Below, in pieces: positions 45,862-53,229 of a DNA stretch of 64,000 bases. The DNA comes from Nitrococcus mobilis Nb-231 (lineage in GTDB: Bacteria; Pseudomonadota; Gammaproteobacteria; Nitrococcales; Nitrococcaceae). The stretch covers positions 643,857-707,856 of the forward strand of contig NZ_CH672427.1 of assembly GCF_000153205.1 (NCBI RefSeq), given 5' to 3'. The notes under the pieces are model-generated. The model was not told the origin of the DNA. It searched no databases and saw nothing but the letters and a program-made list of their open reading frames with translations. Position 1 is the first letter of the stretch. Every line of letters begins with the position of its first letter. A program made the position numbers and the translations under genes.

Positions 45862-46216
45862 CCACCTTTTAGCTACGCATCACAGCCACGGTGTCCGAGC
45901 GCTCTGACATGGCGGTTATGGCGAGCGGCGCTTACCCGCGATTGTAGCGACTGAGCCAGAGAACCAATAGGTTTGCTGGTGAACCCGCATGCCAGAGCAG
46001 CCAGGCGGATTAGGCTGGATGGCCCACACCACCGATGAGCAGCGCCTGCAGCCGTAGCTGCGGCCCAGAGGTTGGCAGTTAGGCGAGCAACGGCACCGAT
46101 CGAGGTAATTGGAAGCTTGAGTTTCGGCGCTTTCTCGAGCATCCACTATGGGGAATTCCTCGGCTTTCCCTCAGCTGTAGTACTAGACGCCAGCAATTAT
46201 TGTTGGTGGATCGAAC
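45862..46216. other. Intergenic region, no gene I can support
   Basis: About 350 bp between convergent genes. Frames on the minus strand (45873-46142, 45916-46146) are open but lack a ribosome site and family character. Confidence 0.4.
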
Positions 46217-46241
46217 AGCGGGGACCTGCTTGGCCCCCGCC
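46217..46241 (-). terminator. Hairpin after peptide copy 1
   Basis: GCGGGG-loop-CCCCGC directly downstream of the peptide stop; no clear T-run follows. It differs in sequence from the hairpin behind copy 2. Confidence 0.4.
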
Positions 46242-46264
46242 GCGTGAGTTGCTGGGCTTCTAGC

Positions 46265-46507
46265 TCAGGCGCTCTGGCTCTGGACGATGACCCCGTTGAG
46301 GTTGAAGGTGTTCGGACCACCGATCCCCACTGCCGTATTGTTGACCTTGGCCACCTGAATCTGATTGGTGAACTTCTTGCTGATGCTGCTCGGGTAGCGT
46401 AGATGGGGCATGAGGTAGCCACCGTACCAGCCGCCCTTCACGTGCAGGCTCGCCTGCCGGTCCAAGGTCTCGGTCATGCTCAGGTCACGGATCATGATGC
46501 TCGCCAT
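46265..46507 (-). CDS. Double-glycine leader peptide, copy 1 (candidate secreted peptide)
   Basis: 80 residues. The N terminus MASIMIRDLSMTETLDRQAS followed by LHVKGG resembles the leader of peptides exported by peptidase-containing ABC transporters: I-x-DL...E-LDR-A...V-GG, with cleavage expected after Gly26. The predicted mature part (54 residues) starts WYGGYLMPHLRYPSSISKKF and ends in Asn/Gly-punctuated strands (VNNTAVGIGGPNTFNLNGVI). The same protein is encoded at 56653-56895, and the two genes differ by one silent base (ATC/ATT at codon 4). AGGAG precedes the ATG. A strong sigma-54 promoter lies about 95 bp upstream. No maturation enzyme or ABC exporter is in the window. Function unknown. 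Confidence 0.8.
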   Translation of the reverse strand: MASIMIRDLSMTETLDRQASLHVKGGWYGGYLMPHLRYPSSISKKFTNQIQVAKVNNTAVGIGGPNTFNLNGVIVQSQSA

Positions 46508-46578
46508 GGTCTTGATCTCCTAAAAGTTACGTTCGATCGTCGATTAAAAACTCGTCTGGTCTTGGCTCCGAGAGCATC

Positions 46579-46679
46579 TCGCTCTCGTTGCTTAGATAAA
46601 GGCAGATCGCGTGCCAATGGCGAAATAAAAACCGAATTAATTTATATGAAACTGTTTTTAAAAAAGTTTATTTTTAAAA
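46579..46679 (-). promoter_or_regulatory. Sigma-54 promoter block of peptide copy 1
   Basis: On the minus strand TTGGCACGCGATCTGC (46617-46602) matches the -24/-12 consensus YTGGCACG-N4-TTGC with one change (CTGC), GG and GC exactly ten bases apart. Upstream is about 60 bp of A/T-rich DNA suitable for IHF bending and activator contact. The 100-bp block is the same in copy 2 but for about two or three bases. Transcription would start about 80 bases before the ATG. Confidence 0.75.
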
Positions 46680-46793
46680 TTCGGGATGGCTCAGCAGCCA
46701 GGTTGACCGCCTAACATCTGATTGTGTTTTTTATTAGAAAACAAATTACATTAAAATGAACTTTATAATGCAACAATATAACAAGGCGCCTGG

Positions 46794-46870
46794 CTATCCG
46801 CCGCTGGCAACACAGCCATCCGGCTCGATCACCAACCGCGACAGAGCGCCCACCATTCGTCCCAATGCGG
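46794..46870 (-). pseudogene. Remnant of helicase 3' end upstream of peptide copy 1
   Basis: On the minus strand DEWWAL, a frame change, then RLVIEPDGCVASGG and a stop. This corresponds to DEWWMVLPRLVIKPEGDFKGG at the end of the decayed helicase before copy 2 (57168-57260). The order helicase end, A/T-rich spacer, sigma-54 block, peptide gene is therefore the same at both loci, which makes them an old segmental duplication. Confidence 0.6.
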
Positions 46871-46916
46871 CGCCGGCGCAGGGAGCTTCCACTGAATTGA
46901 TTTCAGAACCAAGACA

Positions 46917-47618
46917 TCACCGAAGCGGCGCAAGACAAAGATAGGGTTCAAGCGCGTCGTACAGCTCCCTCTGCTCGTGATCGAACGCGATACCTAAAGC
47001 CCAGTCCGCCCCCTCACGATCCAGGCGCCGCACTACTCCGAGAGCCTGGAAAGGTTCGGTTTGACCCGGCAGCGCTAGAGTTACCGTCACTGGGCATCCC
47101 GCTGACGGCGAGGCCTTTTCTCGTTCGAATCGGCCAACGATCCGGCAGCCTGCAGTGCTCACGTCCAACATGAGGCCCGGTTGCTGGCCACTGCCATCAT
47201 ATGCTACGAGACAGGGCATGCGGCAGGTTGTTCTCGGCTCACGCCGCACCGAGACATGCTCGACAAGCCGCGGGTAGTGCACGAATACGAGGTATTCGGG
47301 ATCGGTCACGAGCCGCGACACAGCCGTGCGGAAACCATAAACTACGCCTTCGCGCAAAAAGCGCAGGATAAGCAGATCCTCGACTCTGAGGCTCAAAAGC
47401 CGCAATACCTGGCTCTCAGGGCTGCCGCACGCCTCGCGTAGAGCAATGTAGGCATCGGGCACTGCGCCCAACACCTCGGCGCGTACGCGAGCCCTCTCGC
47501 CCACTCGCTGAATATTCACCACACGGCCCGCCGTTACTGCAAGATGAGAAGGCGGTGTCGACGTTTCCAGTTGCTTATCGGTCACGGCGCTACACTTGGT
47601 CCCGAGTAGATGCTTCAA
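46917..47618 (-). CDS. PilZ-domain protein (YcgR-like, c-di-GMP binding)
   Basis: 233 residues. N-terminal PilZN/YcgR-like beta domain (VNIQRVGERARVRAEVLGAV, FLREGVVYGFRTAVSRLV, YPRLVEHVSVRREPR). The PilZ domain has the ligand motifs R-R-E-P-R (RxxxR) and DVSTAGCRIV (D-x-S-x-x-G). It probably senses cyclic di-GMP in the cytoplasm and acts on motility or secretion. The start may be one of several Met codons near 47618. It lies between the peptide gene and the CsgG-like gene and is divergent from the latter. Confidence 0.85.
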   Translation of the reverse strand: MKHLLGTKCSAVTDKQLETSTPPSHLAVTAGRVVNIQRVGERARVRAEVLGAVPDAYIALREACGSPESQVLRLLSLRVEDLLILRFLREGVVYGFRTAVSRLVTDPEYLVFVHYPRLVEHVSVRREPRTTCRMPCLVAYDGSGQQPGLMLDVSTAGCRIVGRFEREKASPSAGCPVTVTLALPGQTEPFQALGVVRRLDREGADWALGIAFDHEQRELYDALEPYLCLAPLR

Positions 47619-47719
47619 TGCGCCTCAATGTAAGCCAACCGAGAGTATTGCCCGACGAACGGCTTCACCCTGGTGGCACAATTATTACAGTCGATATCCG
47701 ACACTCGGCAGCACAGTGC

Positions 47720-48282
47720 CAGTCTTGCGCATGATGATCCAGCAGTCCAACTGCTTCGTGGTCGTCGAGCGCGGCGGCGCCATGAACAATATGATGCAGG
47801 AACGCGCCCTGGAACAATCCGGTGAAATGCGCTCGGGCAGCCATTTCGGCAAGGGCCAGATGGTATCCGCCGATTACTCCATGAGCCCGAGCATCCAGTT
47901 TTCCGCTGCAGGCACCGGCGGCGTCGGCGGCAGCATCGGCAACCTGTTCGGATCACTTGGCCACACCCTCGGTTCGCTGGCCGGCGGCCTGAAATCCAAT
48001 GAGGCGGCCACCACATTGCTGCTCGTCGACAATCGTTCAGGCGTACAAGTTTCATCCGCCGTAGGCAGCGCCAAGAACTTCGATTTCAATGTCTTTGGCG
48101 CCGGCTGGGGTAGCGGTCTGTACGGAAGCGCGAGCGGTTTTACCAAAACACCGGAAGGCAAGGTAATAACCGCCGCCTTTGCCGACTCCTACAATGAGAT
48201 GGTCGGCGCGCTGCGCAACTATAAGGCACAGACAGTGGAAGGCGGACTCGGAAAAGGCGGCAAGCTCAAAGTCGGCGAATAA
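47720..48282 (+). pseudogene. CsgG/HfaB-like outer-membrane secretion lipoprotein, 5'-truncated
   Basis: The frame gives VPVLRMMIQQSNCFVVVERG, then AMNNMMQERALEQSGEMRSG, KGQMVSADYSMSPSIQF, a Gly-rich loop, GGLKSNEAATTLLLVDNRSG, and GKVITAAFADSYNEMVGALR. This is the C-terminal two thirds of a CsgG/HfaB-like protein, which forms an outer-membrane pore for curli or holdfast-type fibres. The signal peptide, lipidated Cys and first 100 or so residues are missing; the sequence before GTG 47720 is unrelated. A good terminator follows at 48300-48343. A truncated product from GTG 47720 would lack export, so I call it a pseudogene. Confidence 0.7.
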
Positions 48283-48299
48283 TGACCTATTGAAACACC

Positions 48300-48343
48300 C
48301 CCCACAGCGGCTGCATAGCGGTGGCTGCTGTGGGGTTTGATTT
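48300..48343 (+). terminator. Rho-independent terminator after CsgG-like gene
   Basis: CCCCACAGC (48300-48308) pairs with GCTGTGGGG (48327-48335), followed by TTTGATTT. Confidence 0.65.
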
Positions 48344-48429
48344 GCAACCGATTTGCAATGAGCCTTCAGGCCGCGCTATGCAGCAATCTGCCCGGCTTTC
48401 AGCCGTCGGCTTTTTACCCTCTATTCGGT

Positions 48430-49383
48430 TCAATGAAATGGGAACACATAGTTCATCCATGCCGACATGCGCAGCAGGATTTTGCGCATGATAGCGACAT
48501 GATGAACATGATCGCTGTACAATGCCATCTGACCATAGGCACCAGCGGGGAGTTGGTGACGATACTGGTCGAATGACGGATCCGTGATACGGATATGAAC
48601 TGGAATCCGCCCCGGATCCGCCGCATCGGTCGCCAGGGTACCGGAAGGTTGCAACTGTCCTTCCGCCAGGATTGGTAAGATGATATCGACCTCGCCATAA
48701 AAAACTTTGCCGGGGATACCATCAAACGCAATCTCGGCTTCGTCTCCTTTCTCCAGCCGCAATAGGCTGTTCTGGCGAAACCAGCCGACATAGGCATTCG
48801 CTTCCTGATGCACGAATACCATAGACGGCCGCAACGGGATATTCACGGCCATCATCCCGGGGCGCAGAAATACCTGCGAGACGTAGCCACCGGTGGGCGC
48901 TCGGACAACGGTTTCATTCAAATTATACCGGGCCGCGATTAGTTGATTGCGAAGGTCGTCATAACGGGCCTGGGCAAGGTCTCGGTCCCTGCGAGTACCG
49001 GCATTACGGCGCAAGAGCTGTTGAGCGCGACCAAGGTCGAGTTTGGCCGATTTCAACTGCGCCGTTAAAGAATCCACAGCCGCCTGATACGGCGTTGGGT
49101 CCAAAGTGAACAGCACCTCCCCTTTTTCCAGCAGTTCGTTAGGTGTCGCATCGACGGTCAACACGAGCCCTCTGACCGCCGGAATTATGGGCGTCGTGAA
49201 CGCGTATTTACGGGCCTTCTCAGAATACGGGTGGTTGTAGTTCATCAGCATAATCAGCGTGCCGATTAAGATCACTCCGCCTAGCACTGCCGTGGGCACC
49301 GTCCATTTATTCAGCGGCAACTTGAAGATCTTGAAGATAACGACGCAAATAGCAGAATATGTCAGGATAAGAAGCATATCCAC
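48430..49383 (-). CDS. HlyD/EmrA-type membrane fusion protein (YiaV-like)
   Basis: About 317 residues. Two N-terminal hydrophobic helices (LLILTYSAICVVIFKIFKLP and WTVPTAVLGGVILIGTLIML), then the HlyD layout: IIPAVRGLVLTVDATPNELL, EKGEVLFTLDPTPYQAAVDS, a coiled coil (AKLDLGRAQQLLRRNAGTRR), NETVVRAPTGGYVSQVFLRP, and the beta-barrel part. The combination with a DUF3302 protein upstream is the E. coli yiaVW arrangement. I start at GTG 49383 with GGAGG seven bases upstream; it begins two bases after the DUF3302 stop. It spans inner membrane and periplasm; the exported compound is unknown. Confidence 0.88.
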   Translation of the reverse strand: MDMLLILTYSAICVVIFKIFKLPLNKWTVPTAVLGGVILIGTLIMLMNYNHPYSEKARKYAFTTPIIPAVRGLVLTVDATPNELLEKGEVLFTLDPTPYQAAVDSLTAQLKSAKLDLGRAQQLLRRNAGTRRDRDLAQARYDDLRNQLIAARYNLNETVVRAPTGGYVSQVFLRPGMMAVNIPLRPSMVFVHQEANAYVGWFRQNSLLRLEKGDEAEIAFDGIPGKVFYGEVDIILPILAEGQLQPSGTLATDAADPGRIPVHIRITDPSFDQYRHQLPAGAYGQMALYSDHVHHVAIMRKILLRMSAWMNYVFPFH

Positions 49384-49385
49384 GA

Positions 49386-49730
49386 CTACACCTCCGAATC
49401 GGCTTTGGACCGCTGTGCTTCGAACCGATCCAGACGGACCCTCAATTGCGTGACCTGCAATTCCAGATTGACCAGATGGGTATGATCGGATTTGCCATCC
49501 TTGAACCCCCAGCCACGGTCCTCCCGATAGAGCGTCGCCCAAATCCAAAGAAAGGGCCAGATGATGTGCAGGGTCAGCAGGCTGATCCAGCCCGCCACAT
49601 GAATGGCATCTTGGTGGGGATGATTGCGATGTTTAGCAATCTCGTATGGAATATCGTGAATGGCGATGATGCCGTAGAACAGCACGATCGCCACGAAGAA
49701 CAGCAAGAACAGGGCGACATAATCGAGCAT
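49386..49730 (-). CDS. DUF3302 inner membrane protein (YiaW-like)
   Basis: About 114 residues starting MLDYVALFLLFFVAIVLFYG, then IIAIHDIPYEIAKHRNHPHQ, DAIHVAGWISLLTLHIIWPF and LWIWATLYREDRGWG. Two membrane helices and the IHD-PY-IAK-R-HPH-DAIH motif are diagnostic of DUF3302. A charged C-terminal helix (LVNLELQVTQLRVRLDRFEA) could be a coiled coil. It is the first gene of a two-gene operon with the HlyD-like protein. The frame is open to 49835, but the family begins at this Met. Confidence 0.9.
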   Translation of the reverse strand: MLDYVALFLLFFVAIVLFYGIIAIHDIPYEIAKHRNHPHQDAIHVAGWISLLTLHIIWPFLWIWATLYREDRGWGFKDGKSDHTHLVNLELQVTQLRVRLDRFEAQRSKADSEV

Positions 49731-49864
49731 GGATCCGTATCCGTGGTTTGCTAAAAAGTCAGAGCAAGCAAGTATAGGCAATACAACTCCTCTTTTCTCT
49801 ATTCGAATTACGTTCCCCCAGCCGCTGCTGGGCACTCCACAGCCTCCTCCTTTCAGGCTTATTT

Positions 49865-50575
49865 TTGGCTGGGAAAGACTTTCAGAGCAGCTTTTTTAAG
49901 TCGCTGCTCGCCGGTAATATAAAGGCTGTCGCCGCATCGGGCGCGCAGGGGCTTCTGAAACTCATCGCCGTCACACACGCCGGCATGACGAGCGAGGAGT
50001 TTAAGGCGACCGTCACTGACTGGCTGAAGAGCGCCACGCACCCCAAGTTCAACCGAACCTACCTGGGGTGCGTGTATCAACCGCAGCTCGAGTTGCTGCA
50101 ATACCTGCGCGACCACGGCTTTAAAACCTTCATCGTCTCCGGCGGCGACATCGATTTCATGCGTCCGTGGACGCAAGCGGTCTACGGCATCCCACCCGAT
50201 CAGGTGGTCGGCAGTTCCGCTAAGGCGAAATACGAGGTCCGCAACGGCAAGCCCGTGATCGTCAAGCTCCCAAAGATCGATTTCATCGACGACAAGGTCG
50301 GCAAACCGGTCGGTATTTACAAGTTCATCGGCAAACGCCCCATCCTCGCTTTCGGCAACTCCGACGGCGACTTCGAAATGCTCGAATATGTGACCGCAGG
50401 CAGCGGCCCACGTCTCGGGGTCATATTGCATCACGACGATGCGGAGCGGGAGTATGCTTACGATCGCGCATCACACATCGGAAAGCTCGCCCGCGGGCTG
50501 GATGAAGCTCAAGCACGCGGCTGGATCCTCGTGAGCATGAAATCCGACTGGGCAAACGTTTTTCCACAGAAATGA
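49865..50575 (+). pseudogene. HAD-superfamily phosphatase, 5'-truncated
   Basis: The frame reads KDFQSSFFKSLLAGNIKAVA, SGAQGLLKLIAVTHAGMTSE, YLGCVYQPQLELLQYLRDHG, FKTFIVSGGDIDFMRPW (motif II, Ser), then KPVGIYKFIGKRPILAFGNSDGD (motifs III/IV). It is most like the serine-phosphatase-type HAD proteins. Motif I (DxDxT with the nucleophile Asp) and about 80 residues before it are absent, and no ATG is present, only TTG 49865. Its stop overlaps the ATG of the cytochrome gene (ATGA). Probably inactive, though the downstream coupling may still matter. Confidence 0.65.
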
Positions 50576-52839
50576 CAGCAAAATTGATATCCTTATTTTT
50601 CAAAAAATTACGGTACACCCATTGCGTCTATTATCTATACTTCTTGTTGGTGCTCGCGTTTGCCTTTCCCACCCGGGCCGCCGCTCTTGCACCATCGTCC
50701 GCGTCCCGAACTTCTCCAGGCAATCATGCAGATTATGTCGGGCTGGCCAAATGCCGTGAGTGCCACGCCGCACAGACCGAATTATGGCAAGGCTCGCACC
50801 ACGCCCTTGCCATGCAGCCGGCGACCGACAAGACAGTATTGGGCAATTTCAACAACATTGCTTTCAGCTACGCCGAAACAACGTCCACTTTTTTCAAACG
50901 CGGGAACACATTTTTCGTACGCACCGACGACGCCGATGGTCGATTAAAGGCGTTTGAAATCAAATACACTTTCGGCGTATCCCCATTACAGCAGTATCTG
51001 GTTGAGCTCCCAGGAGGACGCCTGCAGGCCCTGAGCATTGCCTGGGACTCCCGCCCCGCCGAGCAAGGCGGACAGCGCTGGTTTCATCTCTATCCGGGTA
51101 AAAACATTACCCACGGTGATGCCCTGCACTGGACGGGACGGCACCAGAACTGGAATTTCATGTGCGCGGAATGTCACTCAACGCATTTGGAAAAAAATTA
51201 TGATCCGCAACAACGCGTCTACCGCACGACATGGTCCGAAATCAACGTATCCTGCGAAGCCTGCCATGGACCGGGAGCGAAACATGTGATCTGGGCAAAT
51301 AAAGCGCACGTGCAGAAGGGGGCGGAGGCGGACAAAAAAGGCCTGACTCATCGGTTCGGTGAACGGAGAAATATTCGCTGGACGCATGATGCCAAAACCG
51401 GCCAATCGGTACGCAGCGCACCGCGCACCATCGACACCGAAATTCAGGTCTGTGCCGCCTGCCACTCACGGCGCGCGCAACTGTTCGAGGATGACCGGAC
51501 GGGACAACCGCTGATGGACAGCTTCTTGCCGTCCTTACTCGACGAGGGCAATTACCACTCCGACGGTCAGATCGACGGCGAGGTCTATGAATACGGGTCC
51601 TTCATTCAAAGCCGCATGTATCAGGCCGGTGTCACCTGCAGCGACTGCCATGAACCGCATGGCCTAAAACTACGCAAACCGGATAATGGCGTATGCCTGC
51701 AATGCCATAGGACTGAAGCCTACGAGACCAGAGAGCATCATTTTCACACTCCGCAAAAGGCAGGTGCCCACTGTGTGGACTGCCACATGCCGCCGAAAAA
51801 CTTCATGGTGATCGATGCCCGACGGGACCACAGCCTGCGTATCCCACGGCCGGACCTCTCTGCTCGACTAGGCACGCCCAATGCTTGCAACAAGTGTCAT
51901 ACGGACAAGACGGCACGCTGGTCTGCAGAGAAAATCCGACACTGGTACGGTCATAATCCCCGCGGCTATCAAAACTACGCCAAGGCCCTGCAGGCGGCGC
52001 GTAGCCACACTGAAAATACCTCGGCCGAACTGATCGCTTTACTGCAAGACATGAATCAACCGGCGATTGCGCGGGCCACTGCAGCGCGGGAACTACAAAA
52101 CTGGCTGAATCCGGAATCTTTCCAAGCCCTGGCGACGGCATTGCACGACACCGACCCGATGGTGCGACTGGCTACGCTTGAGAGCTTACGGCCATTACCG
52201 GCGAATACCCGCTGGCAACTGATTCGACTTTTCTTGCAGGATCCGGTACGCGTCGTGCGCATCAGCGCGGCGGAACTGCTGGCCGATATTCCAGCGGCGC
52301 GGGTGCCGGCCGCAGATCGAGAAGTCTTGCAAGCGGCCATCGCGGACTATATGGCGGCACAGACTTTTAATGCTGATGATCCGGCGGCCCACGTCAACCT
52401 AGGTAACTTCTACACGGTGCAAGGGAAAAAGGCGTTAGCAGAACGATCCTACCGTTTGGCGATCGATCTCGATCCCAGTTGGGTGCCCGCCTATGTGAAT
52501 TTGGCCGATCTGTTTCGCCGCATGGATCAGGACAGCAAGGGCGAGCAAGTGCTGCGCTCTGGAATTAGGCGACTCCCCCAAGCCGCCGACCTACGTTATA
52601 GTCTAGGTCTGCTACTGGTTCGGCAAGAGGACCTACCTGCGGCGTTGGTTTCGTTACGGCAAGCCGCCGATCTGGCGCCGGCTAATGCGCACTATAGCTA
52701 TGTGTATGCGATGGCCTTGCAAAACGCCGGCCAGCTACGCGAAGCCCGTGCCGTTGTTGACGAAGCCCTGGAGCAGGCCCCCAACGATGTAATGCTCGGC
52801 CGACTGCGCAGCCAATTAAGAAAGTACAGCCATGAGTGA
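50572..52839 (+). CDS. Octahaem cytochrome c with HEAT/TPR tail
   Basis: 755 residues. A signal or anchor helix (VYYLYFLLVLAFAFPTRAAA) is followed by eight CxxCH haem sites: CRECH (residue 61), CAECH, CEACH, CAACH, CSDCH, CLQCH, CVDCH and CNKCH (near 440). About residues 480-590 are alpha-helical repeats of HEAT type (ATLESLRPLPANTRWQLIRL), and residues 600-755 are TPRs (HVNLGNFYTVQGKKALAERS, VPAYVNLADLFRRMDQDSKG, ALVSLRQAADLAPANAHYSY). Multihaem TPR cytochromes are known in environmental proteobacteria, often with sulfatase or HAD genes; the electron partner and substrate are not known. It is exported to the periplasm. Confidence 0.9.
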   Translation: MTAKLISLFFKKLRYTHCVYYLYFLLVLAFAFPTRAAALAPSSASRTSPGNHADYVGLAKCRECHAAQTELWQGSHHALAMQPATDKTVLGNFNNIAFSYAETTSTFFKRGNTFFVRTDDADGRLKAFEIKYTFGVSPLQQYLVELPGGRLQALSIAWDSRPAEQGGQRWFHLYPGKNITHGDALHWTGRHQNWNFMCAECHSTHLEKNYDPQQRVYRTTWSEINVSCEACHGPGAKHVIWANKAHVQKGAEADKKGLTHRFGERRNIRWTHDAKTGQSVRSAPRTIDTEIQVCAACHSRRAQLFEDDRTGQPLMDSFLPSLLDEGNYHSDGQIDGEVYEYGSFIQSRMYQAGVTCSDCHEPHGLKLRKPDNGVCLQCHRTEAYETREHHFHTPQKAGAHCVDCHMPPKNFMVIDARRDHSLRIPRPDLSARLGTPNACNKCHTDKTARWSAEKIRHWYGHNPRGYQNYAKALQAARSHTENTSAELIALLQDMNQPAIARATAARELQNWLNPESFQALATALHDTDPMVRLATLESLRPLPANTRWQLIRLFLQDPVRVVRISAAELLADIPAARVPAADREVLQAAIADYMAAQTFNADDPAAHVNLGNFYTVQGKKALAERSYRLAIDLDPSWVPAYVNLADLFRRMDQDSKGEQVLRSGIRRLPQAADLRYSLGLLLVRQEDLPAALVSLRQAADLAPANAHYSYVYAMALQNAGQLREARAVVDEALEQAPNDVMLGRLRSQLRKYSHE

Positions 52840-52914
52840 CATACGATATCGACGAGGACGGCGCCGCTTTGCGCGGAACGCTTAGCTGACACAAATGCTG
52901 ACAAGCCGTAGCTG

Positions 52915-52943
52915 CATGGCGGTTAGCAGATCAAACCGCCATG
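52915..52943. terminator. Hairpin downstream of cytochrome gene
   Basis: CATGGCGGTT (52915-52924) and AACCGCCATG (52934-52943) form a perfect 10-bp stem with a nine-base loop. No T-run on either strand; it may end either the cytochrome or the tRNA transcript. Confidence 0.45.
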
Positions 52944-53057
52944 GACAAAGCTTAGCCGTATGCCCTGAACTTTTTCGTGGCCAAACAAAATCTAAGTCGG
53001 TATATTGAGAAAAGCTGGCAAGATTTAGAGGTTATCTCAGCAAGGCTCTGTTTTTAT

Positions 53058-53134
53058 TGGCGTCCCCAACGGGATTCGAACCCGTGTCGCCACCTTGAAA
53101 GGGTGGTGTCCTAGGCCAGCTAGACGATGGGGAC
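53058..53134 (-). tRNA. tRNA-Glu (anticodon TTC)
   Basis: On the minus strand GTCCCCATCGTCTAGCTGG starts a 77-nt cloverleaf. The acceptor stem GTCCCC pairs with GGGGAC. The anticodon stem-loop is CCACC-CTTTCAA-GGTGG, with TTC at 53099-53097. The T-loop is GGTTCGAATCC and the CCA end is encoded (53060-53058). The sequence is close to E. coli tRNA-Glu. Confidence 0.97.
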
Positions 53135-53229
53135 GGTATTTTCCGGGAGCGGGTAATCCTAAGCAGCACCCGAAAAGGTGTCAAGCAACCTTTATCGATA
53201 TGGTATCGTTTCGGCTAATTTATCAGCCT

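Noticed and set aside
53095-53229. Upstream extension of the DamX-like frame
   Set aside because: It runs through the tRNA-Glu gene on the other strand.
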